Positions 35,009 to 42,915 of a DNA stretch of 64,000 nt are shown here, piece by piece. The stretch's first letter is position 1; each line of letters begins with the position of its first letter. Origin of the DNA: Lentzea sp. NBRC 102530. GTDB lineage: Bacteria > Actinomycetota > Actinomycetes > Mycobacteriales > Pseudonocardiaceae. The stretch spans positions 124,001 to 188,000 of the forward strand of contig NZ_BSTF01000007.1 of the NCBI RefSeq assembly GCF_030269365.1, in the 5' to 3' direction. The notes beneath the pieces are model-generated. The model saw only the letters and a list, made by a program, of their open reading frames with translations. It searched no databases and was not told where the DNA came from. A program made the position numbers and the translations under genes.

Positions 35009-35838
35009 GTGCGATCCCTGGCAGGCACCGTTGTTCTGATCACCGGAGGCACCGCCGGCATCGGCCGGACCACCGCCCGGCTGCTCGCCCGCAACGGTGC
35101 GCACGTCGCGATCTGCGGCCGTGACCAGGAACGCCTGGACGCCGCGCTGCGCGAGATCCCCCGCGCCTGGGGCATGTGCTGCGACGTCACCGTCCCGGCC
35201 GATCGGGAACGGCTCGTCCGCGCGGTGGCCGAGCGGTTCGGCCGGATCGACGCCCTGGTGAACAACGCCGGACAGGGCCGCGTCGGCAAGCTCGGCGACC
35301 TCACCGGTGACCAGGTGAGCACTCTGGTGGACGTCAACTTCACCGCCGTCGCGGACCTGACCCGGCTCGTCCTGCCCGCTTTCGGCGCCCGAGGCGGGCA
35401 CGTGGTGATGATGTCGTCGGTGAGCGCGTGGGTCCCGATACCGCCGCTGTCGCTCTACTCCGCCACCAAAGCCGGCGTGCTGGGGCTGGCGCTCGGGTTG
35501 CGCAGGGAGGTGCCGCGCGGCGTGCGGGTGCACGTCGTCTGTCCGGGGCCGATCCGCACCGAGTGGCTCTCGCGGGAGCTCAACGGCAGGCGGCCGAGCA
35601 CGTCGCACCGCACCGTCTCTCCGCAGGGGCCGATCCGGGGAACGTGGCTCGTGCGGTGAAGAAGTGCCTGACCGCGCGGGTCTCCCGGACCGTGGCCGTG
35701 CCGCGCTGGTGGGAGGTCGCGCGGCTGGGTTCGTGGGCCCCGGTCACCCGACTGCTCGACGTCGTGGTCGCTCCCGCCTCGACGGCGATCGTCCGGCTGG
35801 CTCGGCGGTACGGCAGGAGCCTGGGCTCGCCGTCCTGA
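35009..35838 (+). pseudogene. SDR oxidoreductase, frameshifted near the 3' end
   Basis: From GTG 35009 the first ~205 residues are a classical SDR: TGGTAGIG cofactor loop, NNAG, MMSSVSAW with catalytic Ser and YSATK. The frame then ends at 35659. The usual C-terminal helices (NVARAVKKCLTARVSRTVAV, VPRWWEVARLGSW) continue one frame away to 35838. One additional G in the GGGG run at 35626-35629 would join the two parts as SPQGADPGNVARAV. The loss is a -1 shift. It may be a sequencing error, a true mutation or, less likely, programmed frameshifting. The role would be reduction or oxidation of the PKS product. Confidence 0.8.
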
Positions 35839-35886
35839 CCCCGCCGCGGGTGGCCCGCCGCCCTGACCCGCGCGCCGGCCTGAAGG

Positions 35887-36297
35887 TCAGCGGCGTGTGC
35901 GGTCCGGGAGCACCAGGATCACCGACAGCACCACGAGCAGGCTCAGCAGCACGACGTTGAGCACCTGGTCGCGCGGTTCGTACATGTGCAGCATCGTCAG
36001 GTGGTAGACGAAGTGCAACGTGTTGAACACCAGCAGCGGGGCACCCGCGAGTGGCACCACCGCCTGCTTCTTGGCGTACAGCAACGCCATCAGGCTCAGC
36101 GCGGTGAACGCGAGGTACGCCGCGCCGACGTCCTTGGCGAAGTGCTCGTTGTACGGGCCGAGTTGCGGCAGCCAGCGCAGGCCCAGGCCGGGGAACGTGT
36201 CGAACCAGGTCTTCGGCGCGAAGTACGCGAAGAAGCCGACGTACGCCGACGTGAGCGCGATGAAGGCGAGGCTGATCCGGTCGAGCAGGAGTTTCAC
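35887..36297 (-). CDS. Four-helix membrane protein of unknown function
   Basis: 136 aa from ATG 36297 (MKLLLDRISLAFIALTSAYV). Four hydrophobic segments are visible, with a periplasmic-like loop KTWFDTFPGLGLRWLPQLG and a helix NTLHFVYHLTMLHMY. It resembles small uncharacterised DoxX-like or DUF4345-like membrane proteins in layout, but I cannot assign a family with confidence. It directly follows the remnant of an FAD oxidoreductase on the same strand, so it may have been its operon partner. Confidence 0.72.
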   Translation of the reverse strand: MKLLLDRISLAFIALTSAYVGFFAYFAPKTWFDTFPGLGLRWLPQLGPYNEHFAKDVGAAYLAFTALSLMALLYAKKQAVVPLAGAPLLVFNTLHFVYHLTMLHMYEPRDQVLNVVLLSLLVVLSVILVLPDRTRR

Positions 36298-36299
36298 GT

Positions 36300-36622
36300 G
36301 ACGGTCCTTCGTCGGTGTTACCGGGTGGGTAGGTCCGCTGCTGGTCGATGGTCTGCTTGAGGTCCTTGGCGACGTGCTCGGTCATGTGCACCTCGCGGTC
36401 CCAGCCGGACGTCACGACCGCGCCGGCCGGGCCGAGCGCCAGGCAGGTGACGCAGGAGGCCGGCTCGAAGCGGACCGGCTCGTAGAGCCGGGGCCTGATC
36501 ACCCTGTCGTCACCCGCGCTGATCAGCGTGATCCGGAGGTCCTCTTCGGACAGTCCGTGCTCGCCGCGGACCTTGGCGGCGCTGGCCGCGCTCCACACGC
36601 CGGCGAAAACCGTCCCATACAA
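36300..36622 (-). pseudogene. Ends-only remnant of a NAD(P)/FAD-dependent oxidoreductase
   Basis: The frame starts at TTG 36622 with FAGVWSAASAAKVRGEHG and LRITLISAGDDRVIRPRLYE, the N-terminal FAD-binding part of NDH-2-like oxidoreductases. It passes without interruption into CVTCLALGPAGAVVTSGWDR and EHVAKDLKQTIDQQRTYPP, the C-terminal end of the same family. About 300 central residues, including the NAD-binding domain, are missing. The first beta strand and GxGxxG are also damaged. The product cannot be a working enzyme. A promoter-like sequence upstream is still present. Confidence 0.7.
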
Positions 36623-36680
36623 TCAGGATACTGGACATCCAGGTTCTCCTCGGTCGTCACGACCCGGCACTGACAGGGCG

Positions 36681-36710
36681 AACGTAGGGAACCTGGACAT
36701 TGAATGTCAA
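36681..36710 (-). promoter_or_regulatory. Promoter with overlapping palindrome, upstream of the oxidoreductase remnant
   Basis: On the minus strand TTGACA (36710-36705) and TACGTT (36686-36681) are spaced by 18 bp, about 60 bp before the remnant's start. The perfect 6-bp inverted repeat GACATTGAATGTC (36696-36708, plus-strand reading) overlaps the -35 element, as an operator would. A related CTGGACATCCAG sequence occurs at 36631-36642. The regulator is unknown. Confidence 0.45.
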
Positions 36711-36874
36711 GATTCAAGCCGTCAGCCGGAGAGGTGAACCGATGCGGAACGCATGGGCGTCACCGCGATCAGCAGCGTCGTGTGCACACCCGGCAGTCAA
36801 CCCGCCCGGCGGCGATCACCACTTGCGCCAGGAGACCGGAGATCGCTGCCGGGCTGGTCCGGCAGCGCAGCCGA

Positions 36875-37765
36875 CTACCGCCGGACGCGGTCCGTCTTCG
36901 CGCCGGTGAAGATCGCGTCCGTCGTCGTCGCACCGGTCAGGTCCGCGCCGGAGAGCAGGGCATCGCTGAAGTCGGCCCGCACCGCCTGGGCGTTGCGCAG
37001 ATCCGTTCCCCGCAGGAGGGCGCTCGTGAACCTCGCGTGCGTGAGGGTCGCCGACGTGAGCCGTGCCCCGCTCAGGTCGGCCCTGGTGAAGTCGGCGTCG
37101 GTCAGGTCGCATTGCGCGAAGTCGGCGTCCTGGAGGTTGGCGCTGGTCAGGTCGATGTGCAGGCGCTGCCAGCGGTTCTCGCTGGTGCCGCTCGCGTCCA
37201 CCAACGTCGAGAGGTGACGGCTCAGGATGCGCTGCGCGGTGAGGCGCACCTGGTCCTCCTGCTTGATGCGTTCGTACTCCTCAGGACTCTGCTCGTCGAG
37301 GTTGGGCGCGGCGTGTGGCATCCGGAGGTAGGCGCAGATGACGTTCACGATCGTCGCCCGCTGGTCCGGCGCGCCGATGCCGACACGTTCCAGCGCGTAC
37401 AGCCCGGCCAGCCGCACCGGTGCCTTGTCGCTGCCGAGTTGGTCGGCGGCCTTGGTGTAGAGCTCGGTGATGCGGCGTTCGGCGGCGTCCAGCTGGTTGG
37501 CCGCGTCGGCCGCGAGCTGGCGGCCGAGTTCCAGCTCCGTCGAGCGCTGCTTGCGGGCGGCGAGCCACAGGGCCACCAGACCGCCTGCCGCCACGACGAT
37601 CGTGCCGGCGACCTTGATGGCCTCCAGGCGGGCCTTGGTGACCGGCCGGTCGTCGCCGAACTGCCACAGCAGCAACGCGGTGAACACCGCGCCGACCGCC
37701 AGCAACCCGACGCCGATGACCGCGATGGCCCGGTTGCTGAGGGCGACTCCCCTGGCGCTTGTCAT
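36875..37765 (-). CDS. Membrane-anchored pentapeptide-repeat protein
   Basis: 296 aa from ATG 37765. Two transmembrane helices (residues about 13-35 and 50-68) are followed by a helical region (TELELGRQLAADAANQLD) and a C-terminal right-handed beta-helix of pentapeptide repeats (ANLQDADFAQ, ADFTRADLSG, ADLTGATTTD) from about residue 205. Such YjbI-type proteins are common in actinobacteria and mostly of unknown role. The segment VRLAGLYALERVG before the repeats is typical of this membrane subfamily. It is divergent from the TPR-like gene by 47 bp. Confidence 0.9.
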   Translation of the reverse strand: MTSARGVALSNRAIAVIGVGLLAVGAVFTALLLWQFGDDRPVTKARLEAIKVAGTIVVAAGGLVALWLAARKQRSTELELGRQLAADAANQLDAAERRITELYTKAADQLGSDKAPVRLAGLYALERVGIGAPDQRATIVNVICAYLRMPHAAPNLDEQSPEEYERIKQEDQVRLTAQRILSRHLSTLVDASGTSENRWQRLHIDLTSANLQDADFAQCDLTDADFTRADLSGARLTSATLTHARFTSALLRGTDLRNAQAVRADFSDALLSGADLTGATTTDAIFTGAKTDRVRR

Positions 37766-37812
37766 ACGACCACAGTAGTGACAGACAGCAGCCGGGCTGT
37801 CACGGTGGAGTG

Positions 37813-38919
37813 ATGGGGATGTTCGGGGGACGGACGGCCACCAGGCTCCGCGCGAAGGCGACCGTCGAGCACCAGCGGTTCGAGGCGGCGGTCCGCGCGC
37901 AGGACCTGCACGGGGCGCTGCGGCACAGCGAACTGCTGGAGAAGACGATCAGCGAGCTCATCGAACGCGAGCCCGGCCAGGCGTTCCACCGGTTCCAGCT
38001 CGCCGGGGTCCAGTACAACCGGGCCACGGTCCTCGACGCGCTCGGGCGTGGTGACGAGGCCGTCGCCGCCGCCCAGAGCGCCGTGCGGACGTACGCGGCG
38101 TTCGACCCTGCCTCCGGTGACCCCGCCGCGGTCGCCCGCCAGTTGCGCGAGATGCGCACGGACGGGATCGCTCCGGAGACCCTGATCCGGCACGCCGCCG
38201 ACGCGGCCGCGAGGCTCGCCCGCCTGCTCGCGAAGTACGAGGGCAAGGCACCCGGCACCACTCCCCTCGACACGTACGGGCAGCTGCACCGGCACGGCGA
38301 CGAGACGACGCAGGCCGACGTCGACCGGATCGCCACCCAGCTCGACGACGCGCGCCGCAGCCTGCGGCAGCAGCCCGGTCCGCGCACGCCCGTGCCCGGC
38401 CCCTCGCGGAAGCCCAGGTCGAGCCCGGAGCTCAAGGCGAACCAGCGGGCCCTCGGCCGGCTCGAACGACTGCGGCGCCAGGACCCCACCGGGATCGCCC
38501 ACCAGCCGCAGATCGCGCGCCTGCACTACGACGCGGCCACCCTGCACAACAACATCGGCAACGGGCCCCAGGCCGTGGAGGCCGCGCGCACCGCGGAGGC
38601 GCTCTACACCGACCTCGACCCGACGCACGGCGATCCGTCGCGGGTCGAGACGACGGTCCAGCGGTTCCGCGCGCAGCACCCCGAGTCCGTGCGGCAGTTC
38701 GAGGAGCTGATCGGCAACGCCGCCAACGCGCGGTCGCAGCTCGCCTGGATGCTCGCCTGCCACCACGGCCGGAGCGAGGCCGCGGCCGTCGAACGCCTCG
38801 CCACCAACGCCATCCGGACCTACGAACAGCTCATCCTGGTCAGCCGCCAGTACGGGCCCGCCGACCTGCGACTGGTCAACGAGCAGGTCACCCAGGCGTA
38901 CGCACTGCTGAGGCGCTGA
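37813..38919 (+). CDS. TPR-like helical protein
   Basis: 368 aa from ATG 37813 (GGTGGAG just upstream). Largely alpha-helical with two related halves: FQLAGVQYNRATVLDALGRG with AVAAAQSAVRTYAAFDPASG, and IARLHYDAATLHNNIGNGPQ with AVEAARTAEALYTDLDPTHG. The two halves look like an internal duplication of a tetratricopeptide-type module joined by a proline-rich linker (PGPRTPVPGPSRKPR). No enzyme motif or membrane segment is present. It is probably a protein-interaction scaffold; its target is unknown. Confidence 0.8.
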   Translation: MGMFGGRTATRLRAKATVEHQRFEAAVRAQDLHGALRHSELLEKTISELIEREPGQAFHRFQLAGVQYNRATVLDALGRGDEAVAAAQSAVRTYAAFDPASGDPAAVARQLREMRTDGIAPETLIRHAADAAARLARLLAKYEGKAPGTTPLDTYGQLHRHGDETTQADVDRIATQLDDARRSLRQQPGPRTPVPGPSRKPRSSPELKANQRALGRLERLRRQDPTGIAHQPQIARLHYDAATLHNNIGNGPQAVEAARTAEALYTDLDPTHGDPSRVETTVQRFRAQHPESVRQFEELIGNAANARSQLAWMLACHHGRSEAAAVERLATNAIRTYEQLILVSRQYGPADLRLVNEQVTQAYALLRR

Positions 38920-38985
38920 CACCTCCTCAGAACTCGTCGGCAGCATGCGGGACACGACCGCACGTTCCACCGTTCTCGTTCCACT

Positions 38986-39255
38986 GTGTGCGTGCCGGAA
39001 GGTCTGGACCCCAGCGTCTTCACACTGACCACTTCGGACGGTGCACGGCTGTCCGCTGTGGAGCTCGGCAGCGACGATCGCGGTGTCCTGCTGTCGCACG
39101 AGCAGGGTTGCCACATGTGCTCTCGGCTCGCGTTCGGCCAGCACCTGGAGATCGTCGCTGGTGGCCTCCACGGCACGGACGTGCTGCGCGAGGACGACCC
39201 GGAGGAGCTGTGGAAGCTGATCCGCGGCTTCGTCGACTCCGCCTTCCGGCGCTGA
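38986..39255 (+). pseudogene. Ends-only remnant of an alpha/beta-hydrolase
   Basis: 89 codons from GTG 38986. The N-terminal part (LTTSDGARLSAVELGSDDRG, VLLSHEQGCHMCSRLAFGQ) is the start of a dienelactone-hydrolase-like alpha/beta-hydrolase. The rest (GLHGTDVLREDDPEELWKL, IRGFVDSAF) is its C-terminal end with the catalytic-His neighbourhood. The nucleophile elbow and the central ~100-150 residues are missing. The frame is open, so a short peptide could still be made, but not an active hydrolase. Confidence 0.6.
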
Positions 39256-39283
39256 CCGGTGATCGACAGGTAGCGTGCGGGGC

Positions 39284-39889
39284 GTGGAACCTGTCGCGCT
39301 GCCGTTGGGACGACCCCGTGAAGAGCGGGCCGATGCCGCACGCAACCGCGCGCACCTCATCGAGGTCGCGCGGGAGATGGTCGCCGAACTCGGCGCCGAC
39401 AAGGTCACGATGGACGGCCTCGCCGACCGCGCCGGGCTCGGCAAGGGCACGGTGTTCCGCCGGTTCCGCACGCGGGCGGGCATCTTCCACGCACTGCTGG
39501 ACGAGGAGGAGATCCGGTTCCAGCGCGAGGTGATGAGCGGTCCGCCGCCGCTCGGGCCGGGCGCCCCGGCGGCGGACCGGCTCGTCGCGTTCGGGCGGGC
39601 GCGCCTCGAGTTCCTGGCGCGGCACATGGTCCTGGCGCGCGCGTCGCTCGACCCAGGCCAGCCCGTGGTCGCGAACGAGAGCCCGTCGCTCTTCCACGTG
39701 CAGATGCTGCTGTCCGAGGCGTCCCCCGGCGACGCGCTGAGCGGCACGCTCGCGTTGCAGCTCGTTGCCGCGCTGGAAGGGCCGATCCTGCTGTACCTGC
39801 AGTCGCAGGACGACGCGCCCGACCTGGACGCCGTGGTGGAGAACCTGATCACCAGCTGGCGGGTCCTGGTCGAGCGCGTCTGCGGCTAG
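39284..39889 (+). CDS. TetR-family transcriptional regulator
   Basis: 201 aa. The N-terminal helix-turn-helix is LIEVAREMVAELGADKVTMD, GLADRAGLGKGTVFRRFRTR. The remaining helices form the ligand-binding domain (LVAFGRARLEFLARHMV). GTG 39284 is preceded by TAGCGT at 39271-39276, which fits a -10 element for a leaderless transcript; GTG 39275 is an alternative start. The stop overlaps the stop of the convergent glycosidase by four bases. Its target is unknown; the nearby hydrolase remnant is a candidate former target. Confidence 0.88.
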   Translation: MEPVALPLGRPREERADAARNRAHLIEVAREMVAELGADKVTMDGLADRAGLGKGTVFRRFRTRAGIFHALLDEEEIRFQREVMSGPPPLGPGAPAADRLVAFGRARLEFLARHMVLARASLDPGQPVVANESPSLFHVQMLLSEASPGDALSGTLALQLVAALEGPILLYLQSQDDAPDLDAVVENLITSWRVLVERVCG

Positions 39890-42888
39890 GCCTTGGTGCG
39901 GACGGTGAACCTGTCGATCGCGAGCGCGCCCGCGTCCAGGCGCAGGCCGAGGGCCGGTGCCCAGCCCGCGACCACGTCCGGGGCGACCGCCGTGCCGATC
40001 GGGGCCGACCTGAGCAACGTCCACCGGTGCGCGTGCTGCTGCCAGCTGGTGAGCTGACCGTTCTCCAGCACGACGGCGAGCTGGTCGCCCGCGGCCCAGG
40101 TCAGCGTGGCGCAGCAGCCGCCGGTGGCCTCGTCACCACGCCTCGTGCCACCGACCGTCACGTCGACACCGGACGCCTTGCCCGCGTTGTTGAACCAGGC
40201 CAGCGCGAAGTCGCGGTTCCCTGCGCTCTGGCCGAGGAACAGGCTGTCCTCCGGCGCCGACCCCGCGAACGCCCCGGGTTCCACCACGATCGCGGTGCCC
40301 TTCGCGCTGCCGGCGACAGGTGCGGCCAGCACCGCTCCCGCCCTGGATCCCGCACTCGCCGTCAGCACGCCGTTCGCGACCTTCAGCGCCGGTGACGGCT
40401 CGCCGAACGGACCGTCCACCCGGTACGAACCGAGCCGGTCCGTGTCGTAGGTGTCGTCCCAGACCACCGTGCCGTAGTCGGCGGGGTCGAAGACGGCCTG
40501 CGCCGACGTCAGCGCCGAGGTGGCGCCGGTGCTGCCGGAAGCCGTGGCCAGCAACCGGATCGGCGCGCGGTCACCGAGTTTCGTGGCCGGTGCGGTGATC
40601 CGCCAGCGCGTGACGAGACCGCGGCCGGGGTTGAGCGTGGCGGCGGTGGCGGGCGTGAGAGCGACCGCGGACCATCCTGGCGGCACCGCGAGCGTGGCCC
40701 GCACGCCGCGCAACGGTTGCTGTGCCTGCAAAGTCGTCGTGGTCTCGACGGTACCGGCACGGAGCGCGAGATCGTCCGGAACCGTCGCGGACAAGCCCGC
40801 GACCGGTGCCCGCCACGACGAGAACGACGTGATCCCGACGGCTCCCCCGTCCGCGCGGCGCGGCAGGACCCGCACCCGGCTGGTGGTGACCGCCGGTTCC
40901 ACGAGCACGCGGTTCACCTGGCGGGCCACGGGTTGAGCCGGCGTTCTGCGCTGACCCGGCAGGTCACGCCACGCAGAGCCGTCCCAGTGCTGGAGGTCGA
41001 ACGTCGTCGGCACGCGCACTCCCCCGCCGTCGTCGTAGAACACCAGGCGCAGGTCGGAGATCCGCGTCGGGGCGCCGAGGTCGACCTCCAGCCAGTCGGC
41101 GGCGTTCGGGCTGCCGTACGACGTCCAGCGCGTGCCGGGGACGTCGAGGTGGAAGTCCTGACCGTCGATCGCCTTGGTGGGCGGGTCCGCGCTGTAGCTG
41201 TAGGACGCGCGGGCCGTCGGGAAGCCGGTGCGGCTGACGTTGGAGAAGTCGTCGACCAACTCCGGGGTGTCCGGGGTGGTGCGTGCCGGGACGGTGAGCC
41301 ATAGGGTCGCGAGGGTCGGCTGGGTGTGGGTGAGCCTGCCGTCGAGCCAAACCCTGAGCCCCGCGCCTTGGCCGTACCGCGTGCCGTCGGAGTCCCACAA
41401 CACCGTCAGGTTGCGGCCGTGGTACGGCAGGTTCTCGACGGCGAAGTGGCTCCACGAGTCCGGGACCAGCGGCGAGAGCTGCAGCGAGTTGCCCAGCTGC
41501 GGGCGGATGCCGAGCAGGCCGGACAGGACGTTGTCGTTGAACGTCGAGTGGTTGTAGTCCTCGCTGTGGCCCTTGCCGTCGTAGATCCACCGGTTCTCGT
41601 CCGGGTGGTGCGCCTCCGCCACGTACGGCTCGCCGTTCTTGCGCTGCGTCAACGCGTACCCGCGCAGCACCGAGACGAAGTCGTCGCGGTCGACGTAGGG
41701 CTGGCTCGGGTAGTCGATCAGCAGGTTCGCCAGCGCGGTCAGCGTCTGGCTGGTCGCGTACGGCCAGCTGGGACCGTTCCAGCGGCAGCAGCCGTTGAGC
41801 GCGTCCTTCATGAACCACGGGCTGCGCCGCTCGGCCGTCGTCGGGCCGTACTGGGCCGCGAACCCCTGCGGGTCGGTCAGCTGGGCCCACGCCGCGCTGT
41901 TCGCCGCCGGGGGCATGTGGAAGTACCACGGCACGAAACCGATCGACTCGCGGTCGGCGAGCTTCGTGCGGCCGGGGTTGCCGTCGCGCATGACGTGCTT
42001 GTAGAACTTGCCCGCGTCGTCCCAGAGCCAGCGTTCCTGGTTGGCTTTGAGCGCTTCGGCGGCCTGCTCGTACCGGCGCGCGCTCGTGGTGTCCCCGCGT
42101 GCCCTGAACAGCTCCGCGATCGCCCTGGCGTCGCCGTACTGGTAGGCGTTGAGGGTCGGCCGGTAGCCGTCGCCGCCGTGGTACGGGTCGGGGCTCTGGT
42201 AGGAGCTGACCGTGTACTCCATCGCGTCCCACACCGGCGTCTGCCAGTAGAGACCAAGATCCTCGTTGAACTGCGGCTGCCAGCGTTGCCACTGCCGGGT
42301 GAGCTCGGGCAGCCGGTCCGCGGCGAACTTCGCCCGGCCGTCGACGGCGGCGCGCGCGGCCACGGCGTCGGCGGCCCAGAACGAGTACTGGTGAGCCCAG
42401 TCGGTGGTGTTCTCGTTCAGGAAGTCGGTGGCGGGCTTCGGCCCGGAACCCGCGCCGCGCAGCCAGTAGTCGACGTAGTCGTCGAGGTAGCGGTGGTCGC
42501 GCAGCCAGCGTCCCTCGTAGACGTGGTGGCCCGCCGCGGCGACGATGCCGCCGTTCGGTGCGGAGTAGCCGACCGGGCCGAGGAACTCGGAGACGATCCA
42601 GCCGTCCTTCGGACCCGTGTACTTGAGCGCTTCTTTGTAGGTGCGCCAGCGGTAGTAGTAGGTGTCGCGGATTTCGCGATCGGGCAGGTCCACGAACGGG
42701 ATGTTGGCCTCGTACCAGGCCGGTTCGGGAACGTTGCCGAGCAGGTCGGAGTGGTCGAGGAAGCTGGTGCCCGCGCCGACCGGGGGATACAGGTCGGGTG
42801 CGGCCGCGCGGTCTGGATGCCCCACCGCTGGCCATGCCGTCGAAATGGATAACGCCGCCACCACGAGCATCGTCATTGACACGCGCAT
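39886..42888 (-). CDS. Large secreted glycosidase, MGH1/trehalase-like
   Basis: 1000 aa. Residues 1-23 are a signal peptide (MRVSMTMLVVAALSISTAWP). The catalytic (alpha/alpha)6 domain spans about 50-540, with GPKDGWIVSEFLGPVGYSAP, PVWDAMEYTVSSY, YFHMPPAANSAAWAQL, RWNGPSWPYATSQTLTAL and HSEDYNHSTFNDNVL, a pattern of MGH1/GH63-like enzymes. A discoidin-like beta-sandwich follows at about 575-690 (FHLDVPGTRWTSYGSPNAAD), then NEW3-like and laminin-G-like beta regions. It is probably exported and acts on a polysaccharide or glycoside. A CebR-type operator lies 14 bp upstream of the start. Confidence 0.9.
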   Translation of the reverse strand: MRVSMTMLVVAALSISTAWPAVGHPDRAAAPDLYPPVGAGTSFLDHSDLLGNVPEPAWYEANIPFVDLPDREIRDTYYYRWRTYKEALKYTGPKDGWIVSEFLGPVGYSAPNGGIVAAAGHHVYEGRWLRDHRYLDDYVDYWLRGAGSGPKPATDFLNENTTDWAHQYSFWAADAVAARAAVDGRAKFAADRLPELTRQWQRWQPQFNEDLGLYWQTPVWDAMEYTVSSYQSPDPYHGGDGYRPTLNAYQYGDARAIAELFRARGDTTSARRYEQAAEALKANQERWLWDDAGKFYKHVMRDGNPGRTKLADRESIGFVPWYFHMPPAANSAAWAQLTDPQGFAAQYGPTTAERRSPWFMKDALNGCCRWNGPSWPYATSQTLTALANLLIDYPSQPYVDRDDFVSVLRGYALTQRKNGEPYVAEAHHPDENRWIYDGKGHSEDYNHSTFNDNVLSGLLGIRPQLGNSLQLSPLVPDSWSHFAVENLPYHGRNLTVLWDSDGTRYGQGAGLRVWLDGRLTHTQPTLATLWLTVPARTTPDTPELVDDFSNVSRTGFPTARASYSYSADPPTKAIDGQDFHLDVPGTRWTSYGSPNAADWLEVDLGAPTRISDLRLVFYDDGGGVRVPTTFDLQHWDGSAWRDLPGQRRTPAQPVARQVNRVLVEPAVTTSRVRVLPRRADGGAVGITSFSSWRAPVAGLSATVPDDLALRAGTVETTTTLQAQQPLRGVRATLAVPPGWSAVALTPATAATLNPGRGLVTRWRITAPATKLGDRAPIRLLATASGSTGATSALTSAQAVFDPADYGTVVWDDTYDTDRLGSYRVDGPFGEPSPALKVANGVLTASAGSRAGAVLAAPVAGSAKGTAIVVEPGAFAGSAPEDSLFLGQSAGNRDFALAWFNNAGKASGVDVTVGGTRRGDEATGGCCATLTWAAGDQLAVVLENGQLTSWQQHAHRWTLLRSAPIGTAVAPDVVAGWAPALGLRLDAGALAIDRFTVRTKA

Positions 42889-42901
42889 GGGCTCATTGAA
42901 G

Positions 42902-42915
42902 TGGGAGCGCTCTCA
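42902..42915. promoter_or_regulatory. CebR/LacI-type operator
   Basis: TGGGAGCGCTCTCA matches 13 of 14 positions of the palindromic operator TGGGAGCGCTCCCA known for CebR, the cello-oligosaccharide-responsive LacI-family repressor of streptomycetes. It lies 14 bp upstream of the glycosidase ATG, where a repressor would block transcription or early elongation. It also covers the stop codon of the preceding GT1 gene. No LacI-family gene is in the window. Confidence 0.72.

Noticed and set aside
41326-42852. 508-codon plus-strand open frame opposite the glycosidase
   Set aside because: Val/Arg/Gly-rich shadow. The minus strand has a signal peptide and catalytic-domain motifs.
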